64,000 nt of DNA from Mesostigma viride (lineage: Eukaryota; Streptophyta; Mesostigmatophyceae; Mesostigmatales; Mesostigmataceae). This document shows positions 20,901 through 28,449 of this stretch, piece after piece. Below the pieces are notes generated by a model. The model was not told where the DNA came from. It ran no database searches and saw only the letters and a program-made list of their open reading frames with translations. The stretch is from assembly GCA_009746045.1 (NCBI GenBank), contig RPFO01000644.1, forward strand, positions 67,501 through 131,500. The letters are read 5' to 3'. Within the stretch, counting starts at the first letter, position 1; each line of letters begins with the position of its first letter. The position numbers and the translations under genes were made by a program.

Positions 20901-22171
20901 CAAGGGCACGTCGTCACTTCTACTGGCCTGGCATGAAGGACTACATTGCGGCCTATATACGCGAATGCCCGTCGTGCCAGATAGCCAAGTCCCAGAACAC
21001 GGGTACTCAGGCTGTCCCAAAGACGCTACCTGATCCCCTGGGTCCCTGGGACTCGATCCAGATGGATTTCGTCGGCCCCTTTAAGAAGACCAAGAACGGC
21101 AACAGCAAGATCTTGGTGTTCGTGGACCGACTCACGCGCATGTGTCACCTGGCCCCCTGTCCGGCTGACCTCACGGCCGAGGGGTGTGCCAAACTGTACC
21201 TCAACCACGTCTTCCGGTTCCACGGGCTCAGCCGCCAGTTCATCTCGGACCGGGACACGCTCTTCACCGCCCGGTTCTGGCAGGAGTTCTTCGACTGCCT
21301 GGGAACCAAGGTGTCGCTAGGGACGGCTTATCACAGCTCGTCCTCCCATCTGGTGGAGCGACTCAACCGCACGGTACAGGAAACCATGCGCCATTACACC
21401 GACGAGGTGGGCAGCAACTGGGAGGAGTTGCTGTGCTTGGTGGAGTTCTCCTTGAACAACGCACCACAGGCAGCCCATGGCCTAACCCCGTTCTTTCTCA
21501 ACACGGGAAGGCATCCGCTGACGCCGACCGACTTGCTGACGAGTCCGGCGCTGGCGGAACCGGAGGTGCTGCGCACTACTCTGGCGGGCGTGAGCAGCCT
21601 GCTGGAAAAGATGCGCCAAGCTCACAACAGTGCGGTTAAAGGGTACCGGGCCGCTGCCGAGCGCAACATGGCTCGCGTGGAAGGCAAGCGGGACTCTAGA
21701 GCACCGGACATCGAGGTCGGGGACTGGGTCCTGGTAGAGGGACCCCAGCTCGGTCGATTCTCCCAGAAGGTGGAAGGGGAGCTCAAAACGAAGCTCCGGC
21801 CCATGTACCTGGGGCCCCACCAAGTGCTGGAGAAATGGGATGATGTCATGTTCAAGGTGGACGTGCCCATCTCATGGGGCACCGCGACAACCTTCCACCG
21901 CGACCAGCTCAAGCTGTACCACCAGAACTCGATCCAGGGTAGACTCAATCCCCCGGCTCCGGTGGAATACGACCCGGAGACAGGGGAACAGGAGGACGAG
22001 GTCGAGGAGATTGTCGCCCATCGCGATTTCGGGCGTGGTCGTCAACGCCAATATCGGATCCGGTGGAAGTTTACTAGATATGGGGCAGAGGCCTCTTGGC
22101 GGACGGAGAAGGAGCTCTCTGGCTGCAAGCGGTTGCTAGACGCGTACAAGAAGGCCCACAGGTTGCACTAG
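17930..22171 (+). CDS. pol: Pol polyprotein: protease, reverse transcriptase, RNase H, integrase, chromodomain
   Basis: About 1,413 codons. Aspartic protease: FMVDTGATTSFIHEA near residue 122. RT: WRLVTDYRKLNAI near 385 and catalytic LAYLDDILVYS near 512. RNase H: FVVATDASKVAIGG near 658 and HTDHRPLTHLL near 741. Integrase: HHCC zinc-binding region (HELHDS...HQGI...CPSCQIA) about 970-1020, then MDFVGP, SDRDTLF and VERLNR giving D-D-35-E. A GPY/F-like segment (LRPMYLGPHQVLEKWDDVMF) follows. The C-terminal chromodomain reads VEEIVAHRDFGRGRQRQYRI then RWKF...ASWRTEKEL. There is an extra 25-30 residues before the YLDD box. The frame is open from 17867, in the -1 frame relative to gag, with no ATG at its start. 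It is probably made by -1 frameshifting in 17867-17930 or by reinitiation at TAGTG. Confidence 0.93.
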   Translation: MPLPTGVEVGVDLVNQVEQPPAPDVGAATPEADVALVNNVDRTGGQAPAVSLPSSDAGVSATAVDPASANSVDRSSGQAPEASPPYASPSTRTLLIFSGGLALPTTTLDPFLKEKTILDVKFMVDTGATTSFIHEALVRRAGYTIRPHPTPINVRYADGNKHPSPGLVDLKAVVQGIPVEVTATVAPLGAADIILGVDWQDAQDVTISVKRRVVWFPDGSFWCPRHEYLAHGTEVHNVQHDAGPEKPRRHASQMLMSSKTLARNLQKGKEYYMYRLDSVPLLEELLEIGTDFTDDEIARYNAILAKREKLFDESTPQFPPPRSVLHHIRLKEGFGPTTSPMYRMGPVELMELKKILMALLERGLIEPSNSPFSAGVLLVPKPGGKWRLVTDYRKLNAITVKSKYPLPRIDDIFNRVQGATCFTVIDCADGFWQLRIAEEDCHKTAFNTPYGHYQFRVAAMGLCNSPASFQMLMNDILRPVMGTAHLPQVSSDLRDPRKGDKPPWSWKRTCALAYLDDILVYSKTFEEHLEDVDTVLRIMEDEHLSARRAKVRAGRSVPFLGHTLSAAGVATDPEKIASVQQWPAPTDVKGVRSFLGIASYYRRFIPRFATIASPINALLKKGVSFVWSAQCQQAFEALKASLTAAPVLVLPDPSLPFVVATDASKVAIGGVLLQDQGKGLQPVEYISRTMIPAERNYPVHQQELLAVVYCCHTWRHHLLGAQFDVAVSETGDLDPARLIIHTDHRPLTHLLTQPNLTPRQARWMEYLSQFAPFKIQYVKGADNVVPDALSRRADYWFYEDMGVLHTTCEEAPGAPLYDDLPRSPRARHLFHMSHTTPDALSPPDGDDDQRVDARSPGEGEGSHTRVPLGAVAQAIFHLEPLGSPVVVSEYLHSALDQPEEEDEADAYTVTSPLEMLISRFTVTEPAALEVIKSHPKMMGRLPCKFQEGRLYVMVRPDTWRLYIPELCRAALLHELHDSLVGGHQGIGRLLPRARRHFYWPGMKDYIAAYIRECPSCQIAKSQNTGTQAVPKTLPDPLGPWDSIQMDFVGPFKKTKNGNSKILVFVDRLTRMCHLAPCPADLTAEGCAKLYLNHVFRFHGLSRQFISDRDTLFTARFWQEFFDCLGTKVSLGTAYHSSSSHLVERLNRTVQETMRHYTDEVGSNWEELLCLVEFSLNNAPQAAHGLTPFFLNTGRHPLTPTDLLTSPALAEPEVLRTTLAGVSSLLEKMRQAHNSAVKGYRAAAERNMARVEGKRDSRAPDIEVGDWVLVEGPQLGRFSQKVEGELKTKLRPMYLGPHQVLEKWDDVMFKVDVPISWGTATTFHRDQLKLYHQNSIQGRLNPPAPVEYDPETGEQEDEVEEIVAHRDFGRGRQRQYRIRWKFTRYGAEASWRTEKELSGCKRLLDAYKKAHRLH

Positions 22172-22250
22172 AGGTATGTACATACACATAGAGGTATGTA
22201 CATACCACAGGTACACCGTACACTAGTCGGTATGACACCGGTACTCACAG
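22172..22250 (+). repeat. Short palindromic direct repeat after pol
   Basis: gaggtatgtacatac occurs twice (about 22171-22205) with palindromic gtatgtacatac cores. It may mark a regulatory or splice-related site between pol and the downstream ORFs; this is only suggestive. Confidence 0.45.
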
Positions 22251-22955
22251 GTGTTGCCTTGCTGCTCGTGGTCATTCCTTGTACAACAGGCGTACTCCCC
22301 GGAGGAGACTCGCTTCAGCCCCCGCCCCATAGGTAGTGACTCCAGCAGTCCTTTGGTGCGGTTCACACCCCCAGCCTCCCCGGAGGAGCCTCCGGGGTTC
22401 GCACCGCCTGCCAGTTGTGGCAAGAGACGACGGTCGGAAGACATGAAGGAGCAGGGGTCGGATATAGCTGCGACCGCCAACGAGAACAACCGTGAGACCT
22501 TTAATCCGCGGACGTTTCTGCCCGACTACGGCCAGGAGGGCGTGTTCTTGGCGCGTCGACGGCGCAGGCACGGCAAGGCCGATCAAGACTACCTGGCCTC
22601 CTCGGTTCTGGAGTGGCCCGACGATCGACACGAGAAGTTCCGCGAATCCGTGCAAAGGCACTGCGGGTTCAAAGTCGAGACCCGGACGGCGATTCGAGGG
22701 AATGTGGCGGTAGGGACAGCTTGGGAGGACCACGCACCCAGCTGTGCCTGCAACCGTTGCGTGACTACGGTGTCGGCCCTCATGGCCTACCCCCGCCTCA
22801 TGTTCTTGCTCGTCGCACCGGCACGACGTCAGATCCTGCAGCGGGCCTACCGGGGCTTGCCGCCAGATGGGGCCTTGCGGGGCCCGTTCTGCACCGCAGC
22901 AGGCCAGTACTCCCTCCGGCCCTTCGTTCGTGCAGTCAACACGGACGGATACTGA
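22251..22955 (+). CDS. Unknown ORF A downstream of pol in the retrotransposon
   Basis: 234 codons, in the same strand and within the element, in a different frame from pol. No family recognised. The N-terminus has a hydrophobic start then a Pro/Ser/Glu-rich stretch. A basic run (LARRRRRHGKADQDY) lies near residue 101 and could be a nuclear localisation signal. Cysteines cluster at SCACNRCVTTVSAL near residues 163-176. The C-terminal part contains PRLMFLLVAPARRQILQRAY. No transmembrane segment typical of an envelope protein is seen after the first residues. It is open from end to end in a young element, which suggests it is real. It may be expressed from a spliced mRNA. ATG at 22251 is the first of the frame considered. 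Confidence 0.5.
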   Translation: MLPCCSWSFLVQQAYSPEETRFSPRPIGSDSSSPLVRFTPPASPEEPPGFAPPASCGKRRRSEDMKEQGSDIAATANENNRETFNPRTFLPDYGQEGVFLARRRRRHGKADQDYLASSVLEWPDDRHEKFRESVQRHCGFKVETRTAIRGNVAVGTAWEDHAPSCACNRCVTTVSALMAYPRLMFLLVAPARRQILQRAYRGLPPDGALRGPFCTAAGQYSLRPFVRAVNTDGY

Positions 22956-23048
22956 CGTCGCTCACCCAGCGGGTCGCGGCCAGATGCCGGAAGTCCAGGC
23001 GCTTGCGCTAGCGATTCCGGGCCCGCCGCCCCTCCCCCATGATGTGCC

Positions 23049-23852
23049 ATGGTCATTGGGGCCTATCTCCGACCGATACCCGGCCGCACAGTTGCCCACG
23101 GGGGCAGATGTCCTCGTATGGAAATATTGGGGGTGGATTGGAGTGCGGACGCGCCGGTCCAACCCCGATCACCACAGGAGTATGCGGACTATGACCTGGT
23201 GTTCTCGGCGGGACCGTGGTGCTACAAGGACCGGGGCGCCTATCTGGAGCTGCTGCGCGTACGTCTGTACCCGAGGATTCCCCTCCGACGTCCACGACCA
23301 TTCGTCCCTGGGGAAAATCTCCCCTTCACGGTTGGGAGGGTGACGCGCTATGCGCCCGAGGGGGACAGCTGGACCTACCGGGTGGCGGGCGAAACCCGTT
23401 TGGTGGGGCCTCCGAAGCTGGCCCCGGACGCGCCAGCGTTCCTGCACGCGACGGCTCCTGACTTCCTGGACATGAGCGTGGACGAGAACACTTGGATTGA
23501 TTGGAGCCTAGCGTCTGAGGTGATGATGGGTATGGGAGAGGCTTACATTCGGGACCACCGTTGCGGGGTGGTGGACAAGGGTGCGAAGACCCTCCTCTTC
23601 ACGATTCCGGAGTACCTGGCGGCCTTCTTGGCCATGTGGCCTCTCGGCTCGTGGACCCGCCTCTCTCTTTTGGGGCGGCGCGATGCGGGCAGACCGGAGC
23701 AGTGGGCGTTCGAGGAGGAGCTCTTGGCGTACCCTGGGACCCGTGGTCCACAGGCCACAGAGATTGGAGAGCGGGCATACCAGCGGGCCTGCCAACAACG
23801 AAATGAGAAGGCCCCGGATCCCGCGAATCGCCGGCGAAACCACGGCCGCTGA
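23049..23852 (+). CDS. Unknown ORF B downstream of pol in the retrotransposon
   Basis: 267 codons in the same frame as ORF A but separated from it by the ORF A stop (22953-22955) and a second in-frame stop just before 23049. No family recognised. Sequence is globular-looking with many Trp, Tyr and Pro residues (YDLVFSAGPWCYKDRGAYLE, LDMSVDENTWIDWSLASEVM) and a basic C-terminus. ORF A and B could be exons of one product or two proteins. No transposase, methyltransferase, envelope or chaperone motif was seen. The remaining 280 bp to the polypurine tract are non-coding. Confidence 0.5.
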   Translation: MVIGAYLRPIPGRTVAHGGRCPRMEILGVDWSADAPVQPRSPQEYADYDLVFSAGPWCYKDRGAYLELLRVRLYPRIPLRRPRPFVPGENLPFTVGRVTRYAPEGDSWTYRVAGETRLVGPPKLAPDAPAFLHATAPDFLDMSVDENTWIDWSLASEVMMGMGEAYIRDHRCGVVDKGAKTLLFTIPEYLAAFLAMWPLGSWTRLSLLGRRDAGRPEQWAFEEELLAYPGTRGPQATEIGERAYQRACQQRNEKAPDPANRRRNHGR

Positions 23853-24117
23853 CCAGGAAGGTCGGAAGTGTGGTTGGAAGAATTCCACTATTTGACTACG
23901 TCAAAACTTGTCCTTGTGTGGCAAGTTCTGGGGGAATTGGTTTTACTAGTCTGATGGGTGAACATGGGCTGGGACATAGTACCCCTATGGTCAACCTGAT
24001 TTTTTGCCCTGCGAGGCAAGTAGAGTAACCATGTGTGGTTAGTAACATGTTTGTTGTGTGCTTTCTCCCTTTAGTTGCTGGGCCTTATCTACATGACGGT
24101 AGGGACTACCGTCCCCC

Positions 24118-24132
24118 GGGGAGAGGGAGGAG
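24118..24132 (+). promoter_or_regulatory. Polypurine tract
   Basis: ggggagagggaggag lies immediately before the 3' LTR TG. This is the expected position and composition for plus-strand priming. Confidence 0.85.
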
Positions 24133-24821
24133 TGTTGCGAACCCGACCCTTTGGAACGGGTGCAACAATGGAATAAATTATGTATTTTGGCTTGTTGTCA
24201 TAGTCCGTAGGACTTTGGGATTCATTTCGGGACTTAATTTGGGAATTGTCCCTTGGTCAGGACTTTTGTATGGAACTATGATAGTTTGTGTGATTCGGAC
24301 CGGTTATTTTGGGCCTAGGTTGATGTTCGAGATCTTCTAGAGCTAGTAGGCCGGTGCATTCGCGCCGCGCTGCGTACTTTACAGCTGGTTGAGATATTGT
24401 ACTCATGCGTGGATTCTGTAGCCAGCTGGCGGGGGTCGATGTCGACCCGAGGATCTTGTGTGGACTGCATGCTTTGGAATTCGCTGGAAGGTCGGCGCCA
24501 TGTCGGCGCCCCTTGCCAGCTTGGTGGCAGACCTAGGTGAAATTGGTCCGAGGACGAGAGTCTCGTCCTCTTGGTTCGGAATAAAGTGTGTGTTATCACC
24601 TGTCTGAACCTGGGGCATAATTCCAACTGCATTTGGTGGCTCTATCCTGAATGTGGGTTGTGTAGATTAATGCAATATTAATCACCGTGAGCCGTAGCAG
24701 TGTAAATGCCGCAACTGCTCCGTTAATACCATTCCCGGAGAGTGGTGAGCGGTTGACCCAGATTTCCATATTAACCACCCTAACATAGGATCTTTCGCAC
24801 GACCCGGATGGGTTCGTTACA
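24133..24821 (+). repeat. 3' LTR (689 bp)
   Basis: Same ends and length as the 5' LTR. I could find one substitution between the two copies. It is followed by the CCTCA target duplication at 24822-24826. Confidence 0.95.
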
Positions 24822-25929
24822 CCTCACCGCCCAGGCGGTGAAGGACATTGCCGCCAAGCCAGCCCCTGCTGGCCTGGCCGGCGATGCTCCTCCCATCACG
24901 ACCTGGGCGGACATGCTTAAGCAGCACACCACCTCCACCACCTCGATCCGCCGTCGCAGCCCAGCTCCAGAAGCAGAAGCTCGACCTCCGCGAGGAGGCC
25001 GAGCTCGCCAAGCGCAGCCTTAACGCCATACTCAAGAACTTCGACATGGAGGAAGGTGAGAATTCCGAGAAGCTTGCACGTGCGTTTGAGAGAAAAATCC
25101 TTGACCGCATGGGCCTTCTTGGTGAGATTGAGCTGGCCGCCCACCGCCTTCCCCGCTTGCGGGGTAAGGCAGGGGCGCCACCGCTTCTTCTCATGCATCT
25201 TTAAGAGCTGGCCCAGCGGACAAGATTTCGCTCCTCAGACGCCGCAAGCGGCTCGAGAACACTCCCTTCACCGTGGACGACGACTTGACCCCGGCTGGCG
25301 CAGCAACAACGGCTACGGGAGCTATGGCCGACCTACCTCCAGCTCCGGCAGACCAAGGCGGGACAGCCGGTGTACTGGAACGGGGGGCGGCCATCTACGT
25401 CGGCCACAAGCCCTGGCACGCGACCCCATCGACCTCCGCGGCCCCAGCGACTCCAGACGCCCCAGCTTAGGGGAATACAGCAGTAGTAGTGTAGAATAGT
25501 TATGTAGACAGTGGCCTTGTACATGCATGCACGCCTACTACAGGCACTATACCAGCTGACTTATGAACAATAATTAGTCATGTACATGTGTGCCCATGAT
25601 CCGCCACACACCAGATGATGCCTAGCTTTATTATTTATGTTGTGACTACGCAGAGAGCCACTCTCTGCTGAGAAACCATGCCTTAGCTTTTGTATAGCCA
25701 TGCTGATCTTCCCCCCCCATGACAGGCTCCCCTTTGTTGGGCGTTGCTTGAGACTCTGGGGGGTGCAGGTGCCCTGGTGCACCTAGAGCAAGTGTCGTTT
25801 ACATTCCCACCCTTGCAGGAAGTAGCTTAGAATGTATTAAAAGCCATATGCCCCTTCTCAGGGATATGTGCTACATATACTCCCAACGGAGTTATGTTCC
25901 TAATTAATTAATTAATTAATTAATCCACA
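24822..25929 (+). mobile_element. LINE-related ORF1 element, 3' part with UTR and (TTAA)n tail
   Basis: Continuation of 13001-13856 after the chromovirus. It encodes a helical region (QLQKQKLDLREEAELAKRSL) and an RRM-like stretch (ILDRMGLLGEIELAAHRLPR then GKAGAPPLLL). A frame change leads to the ORF1 terminal domain (RRRKRLENTPFTVDDDLTPA, then GQPVYWNGGRP). The same domain order occurs at 28470-29540. The 3' UTR runs from about 25470 to a terminus with ACTCCCAACGGAGTTATG and a (TTAA)n tail at 25903-25924. No ORF2 lies between the ORF1 end and the tail. Confidence 0.65.
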
Positions 25930-26200
25930 CTCTCTCCCTTCTTTGGACTGCATGCCATGCAGAACAAGACGCGGTGGCAGAAGATTGTCAAGGCTCACAC
26001 GCTAGCCCCTGTGCATGGGCAAGCCCCCCCCCGGCCCCCAAGAGGAAGGGGCGTTTTGCTGAGTAGTGCAGGATTTTCTAGACTAGATAGCTTAGAGTTA
26101 GGTTATGTAGTTCGATCAGGCGGCTTCCTCCACTCTACCCATCCATCAAGGAATATGTGCTACATGATCTCCCAACGGAGGCATGTTATAATTTTAATAT
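25930..26200 (+). mobile_element. LINE ORF2 3' end with 3' UTR
   Basis: It starts near atgcagaacaagacgcggtgg (MQNKTRWQKIVKAH), continues through an ORF2-type basic C-terminus (AAGAGGAAGGGGCG), then a short UTR ending in atctcccaacggaggcatg. A diverged copy lies at 30060-30310, which supports a LINE 3' terminus rather than a host gene. Confidence 0.55.
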
Positions 26201-26333
26201 CCCAGAGAAGGGGCATTATTATGGCTTTTAATACATTCCAAGCTACTTCCTGCAAGGGTGGGAATGTAAACGACACTTGCTCGAGGTGCACCAGGGCACC
26301 TGCACCCCCATGATTAATTAATTAATTAATAGA
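26201..26333 (-). mobile_element. Inverted copy of a LINE 3' UTR segment
   Basis: The reverse complement of 26202-26316 matches 25756-25870 closely (for example cattcccacccttgcaggaa). It is followed on the plus strand by another (TTAA)n run at 26314-26331. Inverted placement of a 3' segment next to a LINE end suggests twin priming or two opposed insertions. Confidence 0.6.
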
Positions 26334-26902
26334 CAACCCCATGATCTATCAAGCGATGCCCAGCTAAGGGGAATGATGCAGACGATATTTGTAACTTACG
26401 TGTAATTATTTTTCTAATGAGATTAGCAGAGTACTCCGTGGCATGCCCATGCGCATGACATGCAAGTACTGCATGAGGTCTGACTTACTTACTTACTTTC
26501 TTACTTTCTTACTTACTAGGGGTGCCATTGAACTGTAATTTATGTACCTGCAAATGTTTGTAGTTTTACTGAGTTATCGTATTTCCATGATGAGACTTTC
26601 CATTTTTAATCCGTGACAGCACTGTCTATAATTGTAATCTGGAAACCATTTATCGTCAAACTTTCAAAAAACCACAGACTGTATACGATGTCGTCGAATC
26701 ATGTCGCTCTGCTTCTAGTGTTTTTTAGACGATTCTGGATTCAGAATATTAACTTGGTATGCGCATTAAATATAAGATAATTATTTTGGCGCATCTGCAA
26801 CCACATGTACCCGGCCCCGCCCGCGTGCACATACTAGGCCGCATTCAGTTCTTATCAATTATGTCTTTACGTAGACGTACTGTTAAGTGAGACAACTATG
26901 CC
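26334..26902. other. Intergenic, no gene recognised
   Basis: AT-rich sequence with a short (ACTT)n microsatellite near 26483-26518. No coding frame and no further transposon end recognised. Confidence 0.4.
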
Positions 26903-27011
26903 TGGACACATGGCAATCCAACATCGTGTCCATAGTCCGGAAACTGGGCGATATATCGCCCAGTTTGACCCCCGGTGGCGCGGCGCTTAATTCCAGGAGC
27001 GCCGCGCCACC
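26903..27011. repeat. Three consecutive strong hairpins
   Basis: Hairpin 1: TGGACAC at 26903-26909 pairs with GTGTCCA at 26926-26932. Hairpin 2: a perfect 26-bp palindrome at 26941-26966 centred on GGGCGATATATCGCCC. Hairpin 3: a 14-bp stem GGTGGCGCGGCGCT at 26974-26987 pairing with 26998-27011 around a 10-nt loop. They follow one another within 110 bp. CCATAGTCCGG at 26930-26940 has an inverted copy at about 28260-28270 (CCGGACTATGG). Function unknown: terminus of a mobile element, replication origin or structured RNA are all possible. Confidence 0.7.
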
Positions 27012-28449
27012 CGTGACGGATGTAAGTTGTCCGGTGGGTCTGGGAACACTTAGGGACGAAGGTGATGCATAGGTTTGGGGGTAATATTCGCCATAGCCTG
27101 GTAATTACAACGTGTATTGAGAAAGTATCACGTGACTTTGGCGGGAAATTTTCACTCGCGCGCGCGCGTAACTAGATATGGCTGCCAGCGTGCCGTTGTC
27201 ATGGAAATTTGCGTCTCGCGGCTTGTAACGGTTCAGAATGTTGCTCAGAATGATGATGCGTGATTTTCGTAGGTCAGGGGTGGCCAGATGTATAGCATTG
27301 GGAAAATACAGGTAGGGAATTACTGATTTCTTGGTCGCCAGTATCAGATGAGTAATGGCACGTCATATTTCGATTTTCTTCTTATGGCCGGGCAGGCTTC
27401 GCCAGCCCGAGCACCCAGTTTTGGTACTGGACATCCGCAGCAGCGTCCCTGTGAATTCGGATGCGTTTATAGGTCATCTTTGCACAGAACATCAACCTGG
27501 TAATCATGGTGGATGCATGCATTATCAGGCTATGGCGGCCTATGCCTGGAAAGCATTAGCCCGTGTGAGATATGAGGGTCCCGGCCAGCAGAACCCGGAA
27601 AGGTCGTGATCGAGCCAGGTACGGCAACGTGTTTGCATGTCGTTTGCACGGGAATCTGTCGTTTATGCATCCTTGTTTCATGAGTGTATCAGTGCCTCTT
27701 GCAGCAGGTTTCCATGCCTGCTGTATGAGTGCTATTAGCCCCAAATCTGCTCAGTTTGTGGTGTTTCTTTGGAGGATGCCATTCCGTTGGTGCTGGTTTA
27801 GCAACTTCTTTGTTTTCCAGCACTTTTGACAGTCCTATGTGGCTGTATACAATGCATAAGTGTGTGGCAATTCATGGATAGCTGCATACGCGCGCGTAAC
27901 CCACACACGTAAGTGAGCGGATTATATAGGTCAGTTGGGCTATCCGTGCGGTCTGACCCAAGGAAAGCATGGTGGCACTATCTATTGACATTGTCCAACC
28001 CCAGAATAATTTTTTAGAACCCTCCCTGCAGGGGTAAACTACTAAGGGGATTTCCCTTGCCTGAAAATGATCGTCTTTTGGCCAACTTTAACATTAAATA
28101 TCTTGCAAACCACTTTATAAACTCATGATATTATTGCATATTCTGAAAGCCCTTGAAGTGTAGATATTCTTAGCACCTTGGTTGGGGGTATTTGGAGTTG
28201 TGGTCTATGAGTTATGATTTTTTTCATTTTCAGGGGTCAAAAAATGCCAAAAACCCATTCCCGGACTATGGGTTAACACCGCTGTTACGTGTTAATAAAT
28301 TAATTAGTTAATTCATTTATTAATTTATCATGCGGGCGCGGAGTACAGAAGATCCCGGAAGCCCTGCATCCTCAAGCAATTGTGTCACATGGGTCCGGGT
28401 CGCGCCGCGTCGGTGCGAGGCGCGCGCAAGTTTGCCAGTGGGTTAATCA
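27012..28449. other. Intergenic, no gene recognised
   Basis: Contains a short (CG)n run near 27159-27169 and AT-rich TTAATTA-type sequence at 28290-28330. Possible interior of an element bounded by the CCATAGTCCGG inverted motif (26930 and about 28270). No coding frame recognised. Confidence 0.35.

Larger units (their letters stand above)
13857..24821 (+). mobile_element. Full-length Ty3/gypsy chromovirus LTR retrotransposon
   Basis: The 10,965-bp element is bounded by 689-bp LTRs (13857-14545 and 24133-24821) that begin TGTTGCGAACCC and end GGGTTCGTTACA. It is flanked by CCTCA at 13852-13856 and 24822-24826. Order of parts: LTR, candidate primer-binding site, hybrid-binding-domain ORF, gag, pol (protease, RT, RNase H, integrase, chromodomain), two unknown ORFs, polypurine tract, LTR. 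The domain order with integrase last and a C-terminal chromodomain places it in Metaviridae, chromovirus group. I found one LTR mismatch (c/t in accaytcccgg, near 14455/24731), and all ORFs are open, so the insertion is young and possibly still competent. Confidence 0.95.

Noticed and set aside
22251-23852. Envelope gene making the element a retrovirus-like errantivirus
   Set aside because: No signal peptide, cleavage site or membrane anchor pattern was seen; kept as unknown ORFs.
24808-25499. Possible host gene right after the 3' LTR
   Set aside because: It is the second half of the LINE-like ORF1 element interrupted by the chromovirus; the reading resumes exactly across CCTCA.
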